Origin: Cordilura impudica
Taxonomy: Eukaryota > Arthropoda > Insecta > Diptera > Scathophagidae
Assembly: GCA_963682025.1 (NCBI GenBank)
Contig: OY821521.1
Location: 114,796,899-114,860,898 of the forward strand
Direction of reading: 5' to 3'
DNA: 64,000 bases
Shown here: in pieces, positions 1-10,989 of the stretch
Position numbering within the stretch: the stretch's first letter is position 1
Layout: each line of letters begins with the position of its first letter
Translations under genes and position numbers: made by a program
The notes under the pieces: generated by a model
Databases searched by the model: none
What the model was told of the DNA's origin: nothing
The model's input: the letters and a program-made list of their open reading frames with translations, nothing else

Positions 1-1
1 G

Positions 2-136
2 TGGGCAAGAGGAAAAATGATAGAAATAACTGTAGCAAAGGATGGACAAGTACGTAGAGCGAAGGTTCTTACTACAAGTGGAATAATTGTGCGACCGGCT
101 GCTAGATTGGCGATACTCGATGTCGCTTCTAATTAG
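2..136 (+). CDS. BEL/Pao integrase C-terminus (DUF5641-like), partial
   Basis: The frame is open from the window edge to a TAG at 134-136 and gives 44 residues. It contains GKMIEITVAKDGQVRRA followed by a basic-hydrophobic tail (RPAARLAILDV). This is the layout of the small all-beta domain that ends BEL/Pao polyproteins, where a G-[KR]-[IV]-[IV]-E motif precedes a charged loop. The rest of the polyprotein lies to the left of the window. A candidate LTR starts 40 bp after the stop, as expected for the 3' end of such an element. Confidence 0.65.
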   Translation, partial: WARGKMIEITVAKDGQVRRAKVLTTSGIIVRPAARLAILDVASN

Positions 137-176
137 GAGTATGACGTCGAAAGCTTCTTGTCATACTGCAGGGGGG

Positions 177-568
177 TGTTACCGCCAAAGTATTTACCTA
201 CATAAAAATGCAGCTTTGTATCTGTAAAATGCAACTCTACCTAGTTATCGACGTTATAGATACTACTATCGTAGATAATATATTCCGCCATTTCATATAT
301 TCAAAAGTTTAAAGTTAATTACAGCTAACCTCATTAGCTATTGGATATTCAACGTGGTTAACCAACAAATTGAGAAGCTGGTGGTTTGAAACCAAAAAGT
401 ATGTACATATATACTTTATAATATATAATACATTTAATTTCATTTTATATGTAATATTTAATTTAAGGAATTGAAACATATGGTTATAATAAAGAAGTTA
501 TTTAATTCAACCAAATTTAACCTTATGTTAATAATCTCGTCAGACCATCGCTAACTCTACAGTCAACA
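177..568 (+). repeat. putative 3' LTR of the left-edge BEL/Pao element
   Basis: The segment begins TGTTACCGCC directly after a GC-rich tract (GCAGGGGGG) that could serve as polypurine tract. It carries an AATAAA poly(A) signal at 488-493 and ends AGTCAACA, so it has TG...CA ends and about 392 bp. The partner LTR and the target duplication are outside the window, so the right boundary is a guess. Confidence 0.4.
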
Positions 569-599
569 GGGATCATTTTTTGACTACTGATTAATGGAT

Positions 600-1010
600 G
601 TAATATATACACACAAACCCAATTTGACTAAGATTTGTATGATAATTTGGATCTTATGGCAATATATGTTGATTTCATAATGGTCATTTGTATGGGGGCT
701 AGGTCTGAACATGGACAGATTCTCACCAATTTCAATAGCGTTCATCCCATGGCCGATAAAAGATCAAATACGAAATTTCGTCAAAATATATTCGTATTTG
801 CGACCTGCAGTTTGATTACAAGCTTTACATGGACACACAGACGGACGGACGGACGGATATCGTTAAATCGAATCAGATAGTGATTCTGATTCGATTGGTA
901 TAATTAAAGATGGGTGTAGGTCAAATATTTTTGGTTGTTACAAACAGCAGCACAAAGTCATTATACCCAAACCACATAGTGGTATAGGGTATAAATACAT
1001 AAAATCAATA
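600..1010 (-). repeat. dispersed repeat family A, copy 1
   Basis: This segment is the reverse complement of the first part of the copy at 34827-35590. Shared landmarks are a Y-shaped end reading ATAGTGGTATAGGGTATA, a CACAAAGTCATTATACCC stretch, an (ACGG)n run at about 839-855, and the ATGGCCGATAAA / CCCATGGCCG block. Short open frames inside it are not conserved between copies. It is probably a non-autonomous mobile repeat; the class is not determinable here. Confidence 0.7.
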
Positions 1011-1741
1011 TCAATATTCTGCGATTTTACAACAACGCAAAATGTTACAAATTGACACTACTAATGCAAATATCAAAATACTCGAAATAGTATTCATATA
1101 TTCCTTATATGTATATACATAATAACCTCATATTATAAATAAATCGGTATATTATTTAATTTACATAAAATTCTGCAATATTTTGTTTTAGGGAAAACCA
1201 TTTTTTTGTAGTGACAGAATGACACTTCATTTTGCTCCGTGTGACTATGCCACAGCAGATGGCGCCACAATTGTTGTTCTAATTAGATATTTACTAAAGT
1301 ACTGCACAATTCAACATTTACTGTAAAAATGTCATTGTTAAAAATTTCATGCATTGCTATGTCATGTCAACTCAAACAAGGTGTTATGCCATGTCATGCC
1401 AACTCAAACATACTGTCTTAGTATGTTATTGCAACTTAGCTAAGCTGTTGTACGTTGTTGTGTTCAATACCATGTCTTTTAATGTTTTTTCTGCAGCATG
1501 TCTTTCACAGTATTGTATGGAAATTTTGATTATTCTTTATTATTTTTTAAATAAAGATCCTAAATCAAATCAAATAAATAATTGATTAAGAAATGCTAAG
1601 AACTTTTATTTTGAAATTAAACTTTATTTTTGTAATCCATATAAAACAAAACATTTTAAAATCCAAATAATGGCAAATAAAAAAAATATTATTCAGTTTT
1701 AAATTTTTTCCAATAACACGTTTAACGGCTATTTTATTGCT
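1011..1741. other. AT-rich spacer with a LINE-like 3' tail
   Basis: No gene is supported. At about 1549-1575 the text TAAATAAAGATCCTAAATC closely resembles TAAATAAAGACCCTAAAAG at about 16851, next to a LINE ORF2 fragment. 1350-1583 may therefore be the 3' UTR of a 5'-truncated LINE. Direct repeats of ATGTCATGTCAACTCAAAC occur at about 1360-1410. Confidence 0.35.
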
Positions 1742-3605
1742 TTACTCATCATTTGAATTTATTGTATGCAAGGCATTCAAATCTAAGTTACTGTGTAAAA
1801 ACATTATTTGATTTACACTTACTGGGTTTTTTCCGAGTATCGACCTTTTTTCAGATAACAAATGTCGAGCTTTTGAAAAGAGCCTTTCCGATGCAGCGGA
1901 GCTGGCTGGTGTCGCTAATACAAAACAACTTAACTTGAAAAGTAAAGGATATTCTCTTTTTCGGGCTTCCCACCACTCTAGTGGATCGAATTTTTTGTGG
2001 TATAATATTGCCTGACTTTTATATCTCAAGATTTCATTGTGCACTTGGTGATCGTATTTGGGTGGATATACGGCTTGTACGAATTCGTTAAAGGGATCAT
2101 CTTCGGAATTTACAGAGTCCATTGTAGTGTCTGCGATAGTCGATGTATTTTTGTATGTTTCTAACATTTTTATGCATTGTTCATGAGTACTTCTTTTCTC
2201 ACTCTCAGAACAATTTAGCAGTTTGTTCGCCGGTGGAAACAAAAAGAGTGCAATTCTATGAAATTCCTTTATGTTTGCATCAATCACAGATTCTATATAA
2301 AGTGAAATTTGCTCCTTAAATTTTTTAACAGTTTCTGAATCATTTTGATCGTTTATTATGACTACTTTTTTAAGTTTTTTTATTTGAGGATAAACATGAT
2401 GAATTGTAGGATATGTTTCTCCTTCCAAAAGCTTAGAAACTTCCTCAAAGGGTTTAAGAATGTCAATTATTTCATTAATATTGGTTATATTAAGATTTGT
2501 CAATCTATTTGTCTCCTGTTTTTCTTGAAGCATCTGCGTTATATGGACCTAGTTTAACTGTATTGATTTTAATAAATAGAAAACAGTGTTCCATCGTGTT
2601 GGCGTAAAGCTTTTTAACGTAGTATTTAGAGAACTGTTAACTCCTGACTTCTTGAAATATTTTACTAGCTTGGTGCAAGATCATACAATTGTGTTGAATT
2701 CAGCTGTAACAGATATTGCTCCTTCAATGACATTATTTATCAGGTGGTTGATGCAGAAAACATGTTCAGCAAAATGAAACGCTGCTTTCATATTAGATCC
2801 TCTGTCTGTTACTACTGTGATCCTTTCGTTAAATTCACAGTCGAATTCATGAAGTAAACATTCAATTTTATTTCTAATATTAATACCTTTAATGATTTAA
2901 TAAAAAATTTAACGGTATAAAGTTTATAATAGCTCTAAAAACCTTACCGGTATTTCTGTCACTTCCCATTCCGATCATTCCAAAAATTTTATTTTGTATG
3001 TTTCCAGATTTTATGTAGTGAACAGTTGCTCCAATGTATGATGTTCTTAAATAATTGTCGCTCCATAAATCGCAGGTTATACTGAAACCAATTTCTTTTA
3101 TAGAACACAATTCTTCTTTTAGAATTTTGTGTTGATCTTCATAAAGGCTTCCAATATTTCTGGACACAGTTGTAGAATGTGGAAGAAGACATCTGACATC
3201 TAAATTGTTTCCAAACTCATGGCCAGTGTTAACACAAAACTGAGCAAGATTTAAAAGTCCTACATCATTAACAACATTAAAAGGTCTACAATTACCAACT
3301 ACCCACTGAACAATTAAGTCGGTACACTTTTTTTTTAGCTCGTTCTTTGGTTCTACTTTTGGAAATGATTTCTCTTTCGATGATTTATATTTTTTGAAGC
3401 ACTTATGACGTAAAAGATTCGATGTACTCTTGTCGTTAAATTTGTAAACGTTTTTACACCGCGAGCAAACAATAAAATTTTGAATGACTTCATCGTTATT
3501 TTTTATTTCTTCAAATATATTAAATAATTCGCTTTTTGAATTTTTTTTCTCGGTAGAATATATGCCACTTTCAATTCTTAATTTTATTTCGCTTGCACTG
3601 CTCAT
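1742..3605 (-). pseudogene. hAT-family transposase, two exons, two nonsense codons
   Basis: Reading leftward, exon 1 (3605-2948) starts at an ATG and encodes an N-terminal BED-type zinc finger (C-x2-C ... H-x-C around residues 50-75). A GTAAGG donor at 2947 and an AG acceptor at 2887-2888 bound a 61-bp intron, and the phase is kept (one base in exon 1, two in exon 2). Exon 2 (2886-1742) has the catalytic-core motif VVTDRGSNM, a CINHLINNV block, and the hAT C-terminal dimerisation region with PASSAASERLFSKA. In-frame stops are TGA at 2681-2683 and TAG at 2549-2551. At about 600 codons the length suits hAT transposases. Terminal inverted repeats and 8-bp duplications were not located. Confidence 0.88.
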
Positions 3606-3840
3606 TTTCACGGAATCGATATAATTTATTAAAAATTCAAAAACTAATTAAGACAATAATTGTTTAATGATTTTTATTATGTTAGGTGCTTCCAAAATCT
3701 CTTAACGTACATACAATCAATGTGATTTATAACAAAGTAAACGTAAATGTTCCGTTGTTCTACTACAGTTATCTTTTACTGTTTTTTATCCATATGCTTC
3801 AAAACATTAGCTTTACATTTCAGTAGAACACAAAGTCCGA

Positions 3841-4219
3841 GTTCACACAAGGCAATTTTTGTTGCGCAATTCTTGAGGTTCTCGGCTATTTCAAGCAATT
3901 CTCTCATTCGCTTTTTTTTTTTTGTTGAATATTTGACATTTCTTTTCATTCGGTGTTTCGCTTCTTGGTGTGAATAATTCGTAATTATTGTTTACTCTAT
4001 TAAAATGGCCCTTAAATGGAATTTTTTTCTTTTGAATTCATTTGTCAACAAAACCAATTAAATTAATTTATGTATGTATGTATTTAATTTTATTATTGTT
4101 CTTTACGCCTAGAGCACAAATGTCAAATTATAAGAAAACAAAACAAAACAGTTAAACTGCCGAAGAAATTGTCGTGTGTGGACATAAAAGCAATTTCAAT
4201 AAAAATTGCCTTGTGTGAC
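3841..4219. mobile_element. MITE with about 20-bp terminal inverted repeats
   Basis: The left end reads TTCACACAAGGCAATTTTTG and the right end (4201-4219) is its reverse complement apart from single changes. The interior has no coding potential. Size (about 380 bp) and structure fit a non-autonomous DNA transposon. A relation to the adjacent hAT gene is possible but not shown. Confidence 0.6.
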
Positions 4220-4928
4220 CCCCGACAAAGCAACGACATGTCGCATGTGTTGACATGTTAATTATTCCATGTTCATGTGTACAAAATCACTGTAAAAACT
4301 ATGCATAGATTGGGTTTGAATTTATTCGACAGTGTCTTCATATGTCATTGTCAGACATGTATGAACGACATAGCATGAATTAACACTTGCATGATGTGCA
4401 ATAATTATTTCTATTTTAACATGAATGTCAACATTTTCAATTAGATATCAAAAACTATGTATTATATGACAACAATGTGAAAACTGTACACAGGACCGAG
4501 TAAAGAAGTATCAATGAGTTTTTTTGCTTACAAAACAGTTCTACCTAGTTATATAAAATTATTATACAATCCAGAAAAATACCAAAAATTTGGGTTTTGG
4601 CGTTTGGCACCCTAATTTGAACTAGTGTTCATGATGACTTCAAAATTTGACTTAATGGTGTATATGGAATATGCAAGTGTTTTTTTCGCTTTAAGAAACA
4701 CATAAAAATTTAAACCAAAAAAATTCAACTGCGTTAATAATTCCCAGGTAGTAGTGTTCAGAGTCAATAAATGTAAATATATTTTTTCAACATAATGTAG
4801 TTAAAAAATGCTTCGCCACTGACGATTTTCTTCTTTCATAAGTTGGCATCACTGGGTTTTACTATGTCAGATTTTGTATTGACCAAGAGTTCCTCTTGCT
4901 ATAAACAAAAATCAGCTGTTAAGCGGAT
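4220..4928. other. AT-rich spacer, no gene seen
   Basis: Both strands were read. Only short open stretches are present and no domain, RNA gene or clear repeat boundary was found. Confidence 0.4.
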
Positions 4929-5383
4929 TGTTCATATATGAACATGAATATTTTAGATATATTTAAGGTAAATATTTAGTTATAGTAACGAAGTATTTAG
5001 TGATAAAATTAATGATCATGTATTATTGGAAAAAACACATTTGGGTGTTTTTGCAATCATTAAAATATGTTTGTAGGTTGTTAAAAAGGGTAAACTAACT
5101 ATCTTCGTGTGTACTTAGTTTAGGGTGTAATTAGAGGCACATTGAGGAAAAACCCAATGTCATAAGAGAACAACGGGTAACAGATAATTATCATTTGTGT
5201 GCCTTTCTGTTGAAGTCTCACACAGTGATAATGGCACACACGAAGATAAGAGTATAGACTAGACTAGTTTTAAGATTTTCATGTTTAGTATTTAAGGTTT
5301 AATTTTGTAAATAAATTTAGTGACCTACAAACATTCAAATAATATATATATATTACTTCAAAATAGTTGAGTTTAATTATACA
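4929..5383 (+). repeat. 5' LTR
   Basis: It starts TGTTCATATATGAACA, a perfect 16-bp palindrome, and ends ATACA just before TGGTCC. It aligns with 8919-9351 over nearly its whole length, including the shared GACTAGACTAGTTTTAAG block; the right copy lacks about 55 bp. A pair of inverted ATCTTCGTGTGT segments about 130 bp apart (near 5100 and 5240) is present in both copies. Confidence 0.75.
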
Positions 5384-5397
5384 TGGTCCTTCGAGAG
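5384..5397 (+). other. putative primer-binding site
   Basis: TGGTCCTTCGAGAG starts immediately after the 5' LTR. The leading TGG complements a tRNA CCA end and the TTCGA complements a T-arm-like sequence. The tRNA identity was not assigned. Confidence 0.5.
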
Positions 5398-5602
5398 AAA
5401 AAACCAGTGGTTTAAATAGAAAAAGAGTTTAATATAAAATTAAAAATGCGTCAGTCTCGGCTAAAACAGAGATTGAGTTCAGCAAAATATACTGAACATT
5501 TCAGCAAGATATACTGAAAATTAAAAAAGCGTCAATCTCGGCTAAAACAGAGATCGGGTTCCAGTAAAGTAAAAAGTCTTCAAAATAAATAGCTCATCAA
5601 CG

Positions 5603-6247
5603 ATGCCAAATAAAGCAAAATTATTTGAACACCAGAAAGGTGTAGGTGAAATTTATTATTCTACCCCGGCGCCCATTCATGGCCGGCAGAATATCCAAAG
5701 ATTGGGTGCAATAGATTTTTCTCCGCACGCGCCCCTTCTTTCCCGGCGGAATGACCAAGGTTTGGGTAAAATAGATTTTTCTCCGCCAGCGCCCCTTCGT
5801 GTCCGTTAGAATGTCAAAAGTTTGGTTGAAATAGATGTTTCTCCGCCCGCGCCCCTTCAGGTTCCGCATAAGGTCCAAGAAGAAATCGAAGATCTGCAAG
5901 AAGATTTTGACGAAAGGGTAGAAAGGATGCGCAACTGGATGTCAGCACTATCTACAGTAGTATCTGATGCATCGAATGAGCAATTGGCTTTAAAAGCAGA
6001 CCAAATAAAAAAACGTTTTGTAGAACTGGGAGACGTTTATAGAAACCTTAGATGCCATAAGAACTCGAAAGAGATGCGAAACCTGATGGCAGACATTGAA
6101 GAATAGTATTTAGAAACATTGGAATTTCTTGCAGGAAGCGTAACAAAACCGCCAAGCGAGCAGAAGCAAGTGCCAGTATACAATGCCGGAGGCATTTCAA
6201 ACTTCGGAAAAATAGAAACTCCTAAATTTTATGGAGATGTAATGTAA
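5603..6247 (+). pseudogene. gag-like protein of the 4929-9351 element
   Basis: The frame starts at the ATG at 5603 (MPNKAKLFEHQKG). It runs through four 20-residue repeats with the core IDFSPPAPL, then a charged helical region (EEIEDLQEDFDERVERMRNW), and ends near GKIETPKFYGDVM. The last motif resembles the LPKFSGD segment that opens the conserved part of BEL/Pao and other retroelement gags. Three in-frame stops break it: TAG about 5807 in the third full repeat, TAG about 6104 and TAA about 6245. No nucleocapsid knuckle is visible. Confidence 0.55.
5627..5868 (+). repeat. 60-bp tandem repeat, four units
   Basis: Units begin at about 5627, 5689, 5749 and 5809; the last three are exactly 60 bp apart. 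The core is ATAGATTTTTCTCCGC followed by GCGCCC. The units are in frame with the gag-like ORF and encode a 20-residue repeat. A further unit lies at about 8867-8918, directly before the 3' LTR. Confidence 0.85.
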
Positions 6248-7589
6248 AATACAATTTAGATTATGATGAAGATATGGCGAAAAATCATGAAACAAAACCT
6301 GGCACATCAAAATCGACAACAGAATTGCTTATGAAGTTGCGGCAAGACCAAAAAATGGTAAGAATATAAATGGTGTAATATCTACATAAGTCCCATGCTT
6401 CCAGAAGAATATAATTCAGATTATGATGAACATGAAAACGAAGATGCTGTTTATGAGGAAGATGCCGAATTTAAGGATGGCAGTATAAAAAGATATAAAC
6501 TTACCAGCATAAGTATGCCAACGGCAACCACAAGTGTGGTGACACAAAAGAGACCAGGCCAACGCACCAGTATTAGAAATGTCACGCATATTATAATTCG
6601 AAAAGTATGTTTGAACCGATAGAGGCTGCAGATGCAACAGTGGCTACACATCAAATAAATCAACTACTGTCTTCAAGGATAAGCCACAACAACAAGAACA
6701 ACACAAGCGGAAACAACAACATCATCAAAAACAATGAACCTGAATATGTTGATTTACCAATAGAATTGCCCACGAAATCAGAACCGGTCTATGCTGAGGA
6801 TGCGGATGAAGTCGATCAAGCTAAACAAGATGCCTTTTATGTTGGGGATGAAGCCAATGATAATGACAAAAATGAGGATGCTGCATCGGCGGTCGGTAGT
6901 AAAACAGCCGGTTTGATGAAAAATGCAGATGTTGCGGCAACCACAATCTCGAAGGCTGTAAAATAAAAACCGACAGAAGAAAAAGAGCAGGGCAATTGTG
7001 AAAATCAAGACCAGAAATCACTTTCAGATAAAAAACATAGAAGATGAACGCAAAGATCGTGACAGTATTGAAAACTTCACTCCCAAAGAACAAATAGAAT
7101 ATCTAAGGCAAGTAGAAGTTAAACTCGAAGGAGAAAAACAAACCTTAGTGGTTCGATTGGAAGATTTTGAAAATCTACAGCAGGAAACCTATATAAAAAT
7201 CAATTATCTCGAAGAACAATTGAAGGATGCCAAAGAATTACATAAATAAAATTGCCTTAGAAAGTGATTTACAACTAGACTTAAATTATATACCCCAACA
7301 ACATGAAAAGATGCATGTGGAATACGAAAAAAAAGCACAACACAAAGAATTACAGAATAAAATGAAAGAAACTATTGATGAGACTGGTATTAATCAAAAT
7401 CTTGATCAAATCAATAAAAACGGTGATCATAAAAATGAACAAATCGTAGCAGATGTTACAGAAATTGCAGAACATTCTCCAATTGTCGTTACGAGCCCAG
7501 CAGAATGCTCAGATATGAACACGTTTAAGTATTTAAAACGACAGAAGATTATGACGAAGATGAAAGACATATGCCCGTTTTCTCAATAG
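6248..7589 (+). pseudogene. acidic / coiled-coil protein remnant inside the LTR element
   Basis: Successive frames (6395-6622, 6607-6966, 6998-7249, 7227-7589) join through frameshifts and at least one stop (TAA at 6964). The first two are rich in D and E (for example EDADEVDQAKQ). The last two are heptad-rich (LRQVEVKLEGEKQTLVVRLE; QQHEKMHVEYEKKAQHKEL), as in a long coiled coil. An AAATG-GTAAGA at about 6354 looks like a splice donor. I do not recognise the family. It could be a captured host gene segment or a diverged retroelement ORF. Confidence 0.4.
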
Positions 7590-8726
7590 GCGATTATCTT
7601 TTATCCCAACGAGAAACTGCCGATTTAAGAAATTTGGTTTTCTCAATGTGCGGTTTGCTTCTATTTTGTCGCAAAGCTAACCGGCACTCATCTGCCAATT
7701 ATTTATTTATCGTACAGATTTATTTATCGTACAGATAAATTATATGAAATAAATAATCCAACATTATTCATATCTTCAAAAAAGATTATGAAAATACGAC
7801 TTATTTTAACTTTTAAACAACCCCCACCCATTAAGACACTTTTAGGAACCTTGGTCTAAAAAGTTTTATTTCTATGCTATTCTACTTTTCTGCAATAAAA
7901 TGGAGTTAGGTTACAACGAACTCGGCGGGACCGACCAAATTAGTTCCTTATAGACTTAGTTCGTTATAACCGTAGCTTTTTTTTTGTTTTGTCCGAAAGG
8001 TATAAAAACTTTTTTTAGTTGAATAAGTTTATTTATTTTGATGCATTTTAAAAAGTTATAAAACATAAATTAAATTATTAAAAAGATACATATTAATAGT
8101 TTGTCTTAATAAGACTAAAATTACCGAGTTTCTATCAAAATAAAATATTTTTTTAAAATCATATAATATTGAAGACTCCTTATGTATTGAAGCAGAAAGT
8201 ATAAAGCAAACGTTGGCTACTGGCAAACTTTTGCGAAAATATACTAAAAGGACGTTTTACAAAACTTCATTTGAAAATCGAAGTTTTTGTTTTGTATTTT
8301 TTACAACTGTTTTTCGATTTTTTTTTTAAAGAAATTTTAAAAACATTAAAATTAATTTTTTAAAAATATATAAAATATAGGAAAATTCTGAAATGGAAAA
8401 AAAAATTTGTTTGTTAAAGTCAAAATAAACGGGCGCCACACAATCAACTAGTTTATAATAAAAAGCAAACGACAACGTATAAAGATCAGCCACAAAAAAG
8501 TTAGGTGGCGAATAATCTTCAACAGCAGCAGCAGCAATATCAACCACCACTAGCTTCAACGGCATGGCGCGCCATGGCGTTGGTACACCACGTTTGGAAC
8601 ATGAAAGCAACGCCTTTAAGAAATCATATTCAAATCCAAATTGGCTAAATGATTGCATATATTTTTCGTGCAAATTTCTCAATAACACCAACCTTATGGA
8701 TCAGGTTATAAAGAAAGGTCGAAATA
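7590..8726 (+). other. non-coding or eroded interior of the LTR element
   Basis: It contains a direct repeat of TTATTTATCGTACAGAT (about 7700-7738). It also has an imperfect inverted pair, GGTTACAACGAACTC at about 7911 and AGTTCGTTATAACCG at about 7957. A short open stretch at 8564-8746 (MARHGVGTPRLEHESNAF...) could belong to the same protein as the downstream tail. No domain is recognised. Confidence 0.35.
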
Positions 8727-8930
8727 ATGAAAGCCACGTACGTTGATCTAAAGAAACTAAAATTTCACACCGCTTCTGGACATGCTTCGCTGATGGTAAA
8801 AGGTATTGGTATAATAGTTATAATTTGTATTTATTTTAAGTATAAATGTTGCCGTAGTAACAAGACGGTAGTTAAAATAGATTTTTCTCCACCGGCGCCG
8901 ATTGAGGCCCGGCAGAATGTTCAAATATGA
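8727..8930 (+). CDS. env-like C-terminal tail with membrane segment
   Basis: This 67-residue frame has a hydrophobic stretch IGIIVIICIYF followed by a Lys/Cys-rich stop-transfer KYKCCRSNK. It ends in KIDFSPPAPIEARQNVQI, the same repeat peptide seen at the N-terminus of the gag-like ORF. Its position just before and into the 3' LTR is where insect retroviral env proteins end, so an env tail is a reasonable inference. The N-terminal part is lost or eroded. Confidence 0.4.
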   Translation: MKATYVDLKKLKFHTASGHASLMVKGIGIIVIICIYFKYKCCRSNKTVVKIDFSPPAPIEARQNVQI

Positions 8931-9351
8931 ACATGGATATTTTAGATATATTTAAGGTAAATATTTAGTGATGGTAGTTGGTGTTTTTCCAATCATTAAA
9001 ATATGTTTATAGGTTGTTTACAAAGGGTAAACTAACTATCTTCGTGCGTACTTAGTTTATGCTGTAATTAGATGCACATTGAGGAAAAACCCAATGTCAT
9101 AAGAGAACAAGGGTAGCAGACAATTATCATTTGTGTGCGTTTCTGTAGAAGTCTCACACAGTGATAAGGTCACACACGAATTTAAGAGTATAGACTAGAC
9201 TAGTTTTAAGATTTTCATATTTAGTATTTAAGGTTTAATTTTGTAAATAAATTTATTGTCTTACAAACATTCGAATAAGATATACAATTATTACTAAACA
9301 TTTTAAATATTATAAGTTTAATTTGAAGCAAAATCATTTTAAATTTATACG
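8919..9351 (+). repeat. 3' LTR
   Basis: It starts TGTTCAAATATGAACATGG and ends near TTTATACG, where the partner has TTATACA. Similarity to 4929-5383 is high throughout (roughly 85-90% by eye) with one deletion of about 55 bp near the start. That divergence implies an old insertion. Confidence 0.75.
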
Positions 9352-10641
9352 TGGATCAAACCAATCAAAATAAATTTCAAGAATTCTTTTTAACAATGTT
9401 GAAATTCTCAATAATATATTTCAATATTTTAACCTTCGCGAACAATAAAATTAACCCCTGTCTGAAGTATGTTTCAGAATGTGCTCGTTAATTATCTATG
9501 GAAACTAAAATATAATGAACAAAAAGTTGGCCGAACACCAACTAATCATATCTTAACTAATAGAATAAATAGTTATTGTGTGGACTTGAAGGTATTGGAA
9601 CCAACACCAGGAGTATTCAATTACGTTTTTAGATTTAAGGGCACCAAATTTGCAAATATTGAAACTTTTGTTGAAAATTCGTTCAGTGCATCAACCATAC
9701 ACACGTTTTGATATTAAATATAAATTTCCAAAATTGAATTTTTTGACTTTTGTTGAAGGCGCCCTAACGAATGATAGTTTTGTCCACAATTGAAAAAGTT
9801 ATGTTTAAAAATTTGTGTAACGTCAATGGGAAAGTCTATTCCGTCCTGGTGACTTTGGGCTGTTGAAGGAGGGTATTTAAGTTTTGATTACCCTCAAATT
9901 GCTCAACTTTTTGGTTTGGAGGAATTTAATGGTTTTCAAAAACCGTTATTTATTTTGGAAGGTAAAAATGTTTCTATTGACGATTTATACAAACTGGAAT
10001 CATTAAAAAAAACTTTAATAGCAAATGCTGTACGTATTGGGAAACTTATTACTGATACTAAAGCATTCAAGTTTAAGTCATTTTGTTATTCAATACTTCA
10101 ATTTCATTCCTGTTACTTTTAAATTTGACGAATCTATGAATTTAAGAACAAATTTGTTATTAATTAATATTCCACTGGACATGTTTCAAGATTTTCAAGA
10201 TTTTTGGTTTGATTTACTTAATATAAATGCTAAAATACATCTAGTGTTTCGTTTTGATCCACGGAAATTTTTAAGTTATTCGTTTTTGGAAAACATAACC
10301 TATCGAAAATTTTCAGACAGACTGAAAACGATAAATATTTGTGGTTTTAATATTGGTAACATTTCATATCGGTAATATGAACAGAAACACATTTTCTAAT
10401 GTTTTATTCCTTTCAGCCGTCAACATTTCAGAGTGTCAACATTTGCGAGATGAATTGGATGTTACATTGAGCAATCTACTGAGAGAGCTTGCTTGTCTTG
10501 ATTCTACATTGAAAGGACATTATATTATACTCTAACATAAATAACTACTTATTTTTAAAGAACAGTATTTCAAAATTCATGAAATATAATAAAGAACTAG
10601 TAAAGTTCTAATGTATTTGACTAAATACGATTAATACTTGA
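9352..10641 (+). pseudogene. unrecognised coding remnant
   Basis: Protein-like segments appear in shifting frames. One at 9469-9711 contains LEPTPGVFNYVFRFKGTKF, one at 9916-10081 contains EGKNVSIDDLYKLESLKKTL, and one at 10100-10375 contains MFQDFQDFWFDLLNINAK. Low-complexity coding of this kind suggests a decayed transposon or viral-type gene. I cannot name it. The right part may continue at 13393-13575 beyond the Penelope insertion. Confidence 0.35.
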
Positions 10642-10726
10642 TATGATAATTTTGGTGTTCCAGCGACCACGTATTTAAGTTTCAAAAGGGGTGAATTAAA
10701 AACAAGCTACAGGTCGTTTTACAAAA
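10642..10726 (+). repeat. 85-bp direct repeat, left copy (Penelope flank)
   Basis: It matches 13393-13477 at 80 of 85 positions by eye. It reads in frame as YDNFGVPATTYLSFKRGEL, but a TGA precedes it, so the frame is closed on the left. Confidence 0.8.
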
Positions 10727-10751
10727 TTGTTACTTTATTTTATTTTTTTAT

Positions 10752-10785
10752 CGAATTTTCGATAGCCTTCGGCTACCATCTTCAG
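10752..10785 (-). ncRNA. hammerhead-ribozyme-like core (candidate)
   Basis: On the minus strand the text CTGAAGA is followed by a 7-bp hairpin (GGTAGCC-GAA-GGCTATC, one G-U pair) and then GAAA. This matches the C-U-G-A-N-G-A, stem II, GAAA order of hammerhead cores, which are known in Penelope elements. A convincing stem III with the U-H cleavage site and a stem I are not evident (an extra U also sits at the base of stem II), so it may be decayed. Confidence 0.3.
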
Positions 10786-10989
10786 GACAGAACTATAAAA
10801 ACATATAACACAATTATTGCAAAAAGATTATCACAAACATTTAAACTACAAAATTACTTATTAAATAAAAAACACAATCACAACATACATATGTAGGTAT
10901 TTTACGTATTTTTTTTTTTTATATGCGTTGGCGCTGATATCAATATCTGCTTTGTAGTTAATTCTTTTTTCATTAGGTACGTTAATAAT

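Larger units (their letters stand above)
4929..9351 (+). mobile_element. LTR-flanked retroelement lacking recognisable pol
   Basis: Two similar direct repeats (4929-5383 and 8919-9351) bound about 3.5 kb. A primer-binding-like TGG tract follows the left repeat, a gag-like frame comes next, and a membrane-tail frame ends inside the right repeat. No reverse transcriptase, RNase H or integrase motif is visible on either strand. The order is that of a large retrotransposon derivative whose middle is filled by other sequence. GGAT precedes the left LTR (4925-4928) and follows the right one at about 9353, a weak candidate for target duplication. Confidence 0.65.
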
